Assembly: GCA_000434535.1 (NCBI GenBank)
Contig: FR878721.1
Location: forward strand, 35,161 to 52,686
Direction of reading: 5' to 3'
DNA: 17,526 nt
Origin: Collinsella sp. CAG:166
Lineage (GTDB): Bacteria; Actinomycetota; Coriobacteriia; Coriobacteriales; Coriobacteriaceae
The notes under the pieces were generated by a model, which worked only from the letters and a program-made list of their open reading frames with translations, ran no database searches and had not been told where the DNA came from. The position numbers were made by a program, and so were the translations under genes. Each line of letters opens with the position of its first letter. Positions within the stretch are counted from its first letter, which is position 1. Positions 14,375 through 17,526 of this stretch are shown piece by piece.

Positions 14375-14430
14375 GGTCATCTCAAAAGAGAGGGCTTCCA
14401 AGTGCCGGGGACGTTTTCCCCGGCTTTTTT
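14375..14430 (+). ncRNA. DUF3800-associated small RNA, copy 3 (opposite strand)
   Basis: Predicted 56-nt RNA transcribed away from the DUF3800 gene. It has hairpin 1 TCTC/GAGA with an AAAA loop (14380-14391), linker GGGCTTCCAAG, hairpin 2 GCCGGGG/CCCCGGC (14404-14424), then six T. It is the most diverged of the three, yet keeps the length, the two-hairpin layout and the linker's ability to pair with the DUF3800 ribosome site. No gene follows it in its own orientation. Confidence 0.55.
14404..14430 (+). terminator. Intrinsic terminator of RNA copy 3
   Basis: A 7-bp GC stem (14404-14410 with 14418-14424) and 7-nt loop are followed by TTTTTT (14425-14430). Confidence 0.8.
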
Positions 14431-14460
14431 CATTTCGGTGTCAATTCAAATGTTTTTCAA

Positions 14461-14557
14461 CCCATCCCCCCAATAACTTGCGGTGAAATAGGGACTGAAA
14501 TGGCTGTTCAGAAGCCTATTCAATCCCTATTTCACCGCAAGTTATGGGTGGGGATGG
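14461..14557. repeat. Long near-perfect inverted repeat after the antiporter gene
   Basis: A 22-bp perfect arm pair (14473-14494 with 14524-14545) is extended inward by TGAA/TTCA after one mismatch, and outward by roughly ten mostly matching bases (CCATCCCC-type). The loop of about 19 nt has its own GGCT/AGCC stem. It starts 1 bp after the antiporter stop codon on the - strand. Neither side ends in a T run, so it is not a classic intrinsic terminator; it may be a palindromic intergenic element (MITE or REP-like) that also stops or stabilises transcripts. Confidence 0.75.
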
Positions 14558-16159
14558 CTACGATGCCAGCGTGGCGATGACGGCTTTGTCGCCGGCGTAT
14601 ATAAGGGTGTTGCCGTCGGGGATGATCGTTTGGCCGTCGCGCTTGAGCATTACCACGATAAAGGGGTGCTTGCCTTGCGGCACATCGCGCAGACGCTGGC
14701 CGGCCAAGCGACCGTGGGGTGTCACGGTGACCTCGCGCAGTGTAACCTCGGCACGCTCTTCGAACGTTGGGGCGGCCATCACCAGCAGATCGCCTTCCTG
14801 GATCACGGTGTCGCCATTGGGCAGTACCGGGTGCGCACCGTCGCGCAGCACCAGGACCACGAGCATATCTGTGGCGCTGCCAATGTCCGCGAGCGAGCGT
14901 CCGGCAAACGGATGGCCCGCGCCCACCTTGAGCTTTACAAACGACATGCCGTCCTCGTCGCGGTAATCGTTAAACGTGCGGCGCACGTCGCCTTCTGCAT
15001 CGATCATATCGAGCTTCTTCGCCACCGCCGGCAGCAGCGAGCCCTGCACCACAATGCTCGACACGGCAATCACAAATACCAGGTCAAACAGGTCGTGTCC
15101 GCCGGGAACGCCGGCCACCACGGCAAAGAGACTAAAGACGACCGAAGCTGCTCCGCGCAGACCCGCCCAGCTTACGAGCGCGACCTGGCGGGGGTTCGTC
15201 TTAAAGGGCGCCAGGAGCACGCCGACGGCGATGGGACGGCTCACGAAGAGCATAAACGCCATGAGTGCCAGGCCCGGTAGCAGCATCTGCGGCAGGCGTG
15301 CGGGCGTTACGAGCAGGCCGAGCAAGAAGAAGATTGTCATCTCGGCCATCTCGGTGAGGGTGTCAAAGAAGTGCGCCATCTCGACTTTGCCGGTGATGTC
15401 GCTGGCACCCAGTACAATGCCTGTCAGGTATACAGCCAAAAAGCCGTTGCCGTCCAGATAGCTTGGTAGCGCGTAAGCGACGATCGCCACGGCGAACAAA
15501 AAGATGGTCTGCGCGCCCTCGGCCGTTGCATGTGCGCGTTCAATCAGGCGGCCCGCCGCCCAGCCGATGGCAAGGCCCAGGCCCGCGCCTAGAATGATCT
15601 GCTTGGCCAGCAGTGCGGGAATGTTGATGTCGCCGCCGGCCGCAAGGGTGGCGAGCACCGCAGTGAGCATGTAGGCGACGGGATCGTTGGAGCCCGATTC
15701 GACCTCGAGCAGTGAGTCGGTGCCACCTCTCAGCGACAGGTTGTGCTCGCGCAGCACGCTAAAGACGCTCGCCGCGTCGGTGGATGCCACGACCGAGCCC
15801 AGCAGCAGGCCGCCGATCCAGTCGAAGCCCAGTACAAAGTGCGCGAACACGCCGGTGATGCCAGCGGTGATGACGACGCCGAGCGTGCTCAGCAGCACCG
15901 CGGGCACGGCGACAGGTTTGGCGCGGTCGATGTTGGTGTTAAAGCCGCCGTAGAACATGATGAACAGCAGCGCCGTGCTGCAGACGGTTTCGGTGAGTTC
16001 GTAGTCGCTAAAGTCGATATGCGCCGGGCCGTTGACGCCCAACAGCATGCCGAGCGCGATAAAGATGAACAGGGTGGGGAAGGGGAGCTTTTTGCCGACG
16101 GGTTTGATGGTCAGGCACAGAATAATGACGAGGCCGATAAAGAGAAGGATCTGGTTCAT
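14558..16159 (-). CDS. Cation/proton antiporter (CPA1, NhaP/CvrA-like) with C-terminal TrkA-C-like domains
   Basis: An inner-membrane exchanger of Na+ or K+ for H+, 533 aa. The first about 390 residues are a run of roughly twelve hydrophobic helices. They carry the family signatures VVASTDAASVFSVL (acidic ion-site Asp) and ESGSNDPVAYMLT. The C-terminal about 130 residues are soluble and contain two similar units. FVKLKVGAGHPFAGRSL is followed by GDTVIQEGDLLVMAA; GRLAGQRLRDV is followed by GNTLIYAGDKAVIAT. These are TrkA-C/RCK-C-type regulatory domains, as in the potassium/proton antiporter NhaP2 (CvrA). The start ATG (complement of 16157-16159) has AGGAG about 12 nt upstream, which is rather far. 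The gene is monocistronic and divergent from the phosphatase gene. Its long inverted repeat lies right after the stop. Ion preference cannot be read from sequence. Confidence 0.93.
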   Translation of the reverse strand: MNQILLFIGLVIILCLTIKPVGKKLPFPTLFIFIALGMLLGVNGPAHIDFSDYELTETVCSTALLFIMFYGGFNTNIDRAKPVAVPAVLLSTLGVVITAGITGVFAHFVLGFDWIGGLLLGSVVASTDAASVFSVLREHNLSLRGGTDSLLEVESGSNDPVAYMLTAVLATLAAGGDINIPALLAKQIILGAGLGLAIGWAAGRLIERAHATAEGAQTIFLFAVAIVAYALPSYLDGNGFLAVYLTGIVLGASDITGKVEMAHFFDTLTEMAEMTIFFLLGLLVTPARLPQMLLPGLALMAFMLFVSRPIAVGVLLAPFKTNPRQVALVSWAGLRGAASVVFSLFAVVAGVPGGHDLFDLVFVIAVSSIVVQGSLLPAVAKKLDMIDAEGDVRRTFNDYRDEDGMSFVKLKVGAGHPFAGRSLADIGSATDMLVVLVLRDGAHPVLPNGDTVIQEGDLLVMAAPTFEERAEVTLREVTVTPHGRLAGQRLRDVPQGKHPFIVVMLKRDGQTIIPDGNTLIYAGDKAVIATLAS

Positions 16160-16308
16160 GGATAGTGTCCGCTCCTGGGTGGTTGGCGTGGCACGGTCAG
16201 TTGTCTGCGGTTATTTGTACCCAAAGATGGTGGGTTTATGGGGTTGGATTGCGGGCGTGCGCGATATCGTCATAGACGGCTGCCGTCTTTGCCTCTGCTC
16301 GGAAACCC

Positions 16309-16337
16309 TTTCCAGCTTTATTGCAACGGAGTACAAT
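16309..16337 (+). promoter_or_regulatory. Likely promoter of the metallophosphatase gene
   Basis: TTTCCA (16309-16314) and TACAAT (16332-16337) are 17 bp apart in the 253-bp divergent gap. The inferred leader of about 70 nt contains a small palindrome TTCAA-C-TTGAA (16352-16362), a possible operator, and a GC hairpin near 16373-16392. Confidence 0.4.
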
Positions 16338-16412
16338 GGGTAACGTTTAAGTTCAACTTGAAGTTTTAGTTGCGGCACCGGGCTTCGGCCGCAATGCAAG
16401 GAGAGGCGTACC

Positions 16413-17252
16413 ATGGCGATCTATGTGACATCTGATGCTCACGGGCACGTGCGTGCGCTTGACGAGGCCCTGTCTAAGATCTCGTTGACGTCCGACGACA
16501 CGCTGTACGTGCTGGGCGACATGATCGATCGCGGGCCCGATCCGGTCGGCGTTATTAAGCTCGTGCGCTCGCTGCCCAACGCCCACGTGCTCAAGGGTAA
16601 TCACGAGCAGATCATGCTCGATGCCATCATTGGTCAGGATCCGCTCGATGCCGAGACCTGGGATATCAACGGTGGCTGGACGACGCGCGAGCAGCTCAAC
16701 GACATGGAATTTGAGGCATACGAGGAGCTCGTGCGATGGATGGCCGCGCTGCCGCTCTACGCGGTGGTCGAGACCGAGGAGCGCCCGTATCTGCTGGTAC
16801 ATGCCGGTATTGAGACCGAGGCGGCGCAGGCGTTTTTGCTTGAGCATGGCGTCGATTGTGCCGATGGCGTTGGAGCGGTGGGTGCCGATCGCGAGCTGCT
16901 GCAGCAGATGCTCGCGGTGCAGTCGTCCGATGACCTGCTGTGGATTCGTCATGGCTATTGGGATGCGTCGACCGGGCTGCTTTCTGCCGAGGGCAAGGGC
17001 CCGGTCGTGGTGAGCGGTCACACGCCCACGGTATCGCTTGGGCGCTATTGCGAGGTCGGTGGTCTGGCGGGGCTCGATGAGGAATCGGGACGCGGGCAGA
17101 TCGTGCGCTTGGGCGGCGAGGACACTGCTGGTGTGCCCGATCGCATCGACATCGACTGCGCCGCCGCCACCGGCTCCGAGTTCGGCCGCGTGGGCATCCT
17201 GCGCCTGGACGACGGGGCCGAGTTCTACGCGAACATCAACCCGGGCGAATAA
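16413..17252 (+). CDS. PPP-family metallophosphatase (Ser/Thr phosphatase or ApaH-like)
   Basis: A 279-aa cytosolic calcineurin-like phosphoesterase. All metal-site motifs are present in order: DAHGH (8-12), GDMIDRG (35-41), GNHE (62-65), a lone His in LLVHAG (H130) and SGHTPT (201-206). This arrangement is that of bacterial PPP phosphatases, which remove phosphate from proteins or split diadenosine tetraphosphate. The sequence alone does not decide between those substrates. ATG 16413 has a strong AAGGAG 9 bp upstream. Composition is backbone style and there is no sign of transfer. It appears to be a single-gene unit, divergent from the antiporter, with no evident link to BREX. Confidence 0.9.
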   Translation: MAIYVTSDAHGHVRALDEALSKISLTSDDTLYVLGDMIDRGPDPVGVIKLVRSLPNAHVLKGNHEQIMLDAIIGQDPLDAETWDINGGWTTREQLNDMEFEAYEELVRWMAALPLYAVVETEERPYLLVHAGIETEAAQAFLLEHGVDCADGVGAVGADRELLQQMLAVQSSDDLLWIRHGYWDASTGLLSAEGKGPVVVSGHTPTVSLGRYCEVGGLAGLDEESGRGQIVRLGGEDTAGVPDRIDIDCAAATGSEFGRVGILRLDDGAEFYANINPGE

Positions 17253-17526
17253 CCTTGTTCCGCCGATCTACCGTAGTTAATTTGGGACGGGGCTTTTTTG
17301 ACTACTTTCGGAGAGTAGCGCCTTCTTGCTCGGTAAGCGCTAGAAATGAGGAGCGTCTGCGTCCTTGGCAGCGCGAAAATGCTCGAAAAACCGTCGCAAC
17401 GGAGTCAAACGACGTCGCGGCGGTTCTTTTTTGGCTGCCCGCTGGCTAAGTGAGTAGACTAATTTGGAAATGCTGAGCACCCAACATGTTTGCTTCAACA
17501 AAACCGACGCTCCTATAAGTTGTCAA
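17253..17526. other. Intergenic tail with several small stems, no gene seen
   Basis: It includes CTACT/AGTAG (17302-17318), AGCGC/GCGCT (17317-17341) and the hairpin at 17389-17425. No persuasive coding sequence is visible. The last 80 bases are AT-richer and may belong to the next gene's promoter. Confidence 0.35.
17389..17432 (+). terminator. Possible intrinsic terminator downstream of the phosphatase gene
   Basis: AACCGTCGC (17389-17397) pairs with GCGGCGGTT (17417-17425) with one G-U wobble around a 19-nt loop, followed by C and six T. The large loop and its distance of about 135 bp from the stop codon lower confidence. Confidence 0.45.

Noticed and set aside
13943..14430. CRISPR array
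   Set aside because: Only three units, on both strands, each with its own promoter and terminator and unequal spacing, and no cas genes.
14630..15280. 216-aa open frame on the + strand inside the antiporter gene
   Set aside because: Shadow frame; the - strand encodes recognisable antiporter motifs and helices throughout.
17255..17449. 64-aa open frame after the phosphatase gene
   Set aside because: No ribosome site or family resemblance, and it overlaps the stems and T-run hairpin.

Overview
The window looks like a chromosomal defence locus from a high-GC actinomycete. Spot counts of single 60-base lines give about 60-65% GC in the backbone genes. Gene style, strong GAGG-type ribosome sites and protein flavour suggest a gut Coriobacteriia member, perhaps Collinsella-like; that placement is an inference, not a measurement.

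Positions 1-13254 (all + strand) are the distal part of a type 1 BREX phage-defence operon: brxC (5' end outside the window), pglX, pglZ (type A), brxL, then two unrecognised genes (454 aa and 70 aa) that continue the same transcription unit. The pglX methyltransferase gene is broken into two intact, separately startable pieces. An 829-aa part carries the catalytic domain and target-recognition region; a 322-aa part carries the conserved C-terminal domain. Between them sits an unrelated 200-aa two-helix membrane protein. Base composition drops sharply (about 43-45% GC in sampled lines) from about 4132 to 5480, that is, over the target-recognition region plus the membrane-protein gene. This suggests one foreign cassette that exchanged the DNA specificity and split the gene.

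Positions 13262-14557 form a second accessory island of lower GC. It holds a DUF3800-family gene on the - strand and three copies of a previously unlabelled, ~56-nt, two-hairpin RNA. Two copies are upstream of the DUF3800 gene in its orientation and one points the other way. Each copy has a -10 box at the same distance from the inferred start and ends in a strong intrinsic terminator. The single-stranded linker of each copy can form nine base pairs with the DUF3800 Shine-Dalgarno region: exactly in copy 1, with one bulge in copy 2, with one G-U pair in copy 3. This is the best candidate for an undescribed RNA-protein system here.

Positions 14461-17526 return to housekeeping style: a near-perfect long inverted repeat, a cation/proton antiporter with C-terminal TrkA-C-like domains (- strand), a divergent promoter region, a PPP-type metallophosphatase (+ strand), and a short structured tail.

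Working together: BREX methylates host DNA through PglX and blocks phage that lack the mark, using BrxC, PglZ and BrxL. The split pglX and its membrane-protein insert may be a working two-subunit arrangement, or may leave the system altered or inactive. The adjacent DUF3800/RNA island fits the clustering of defence modules.
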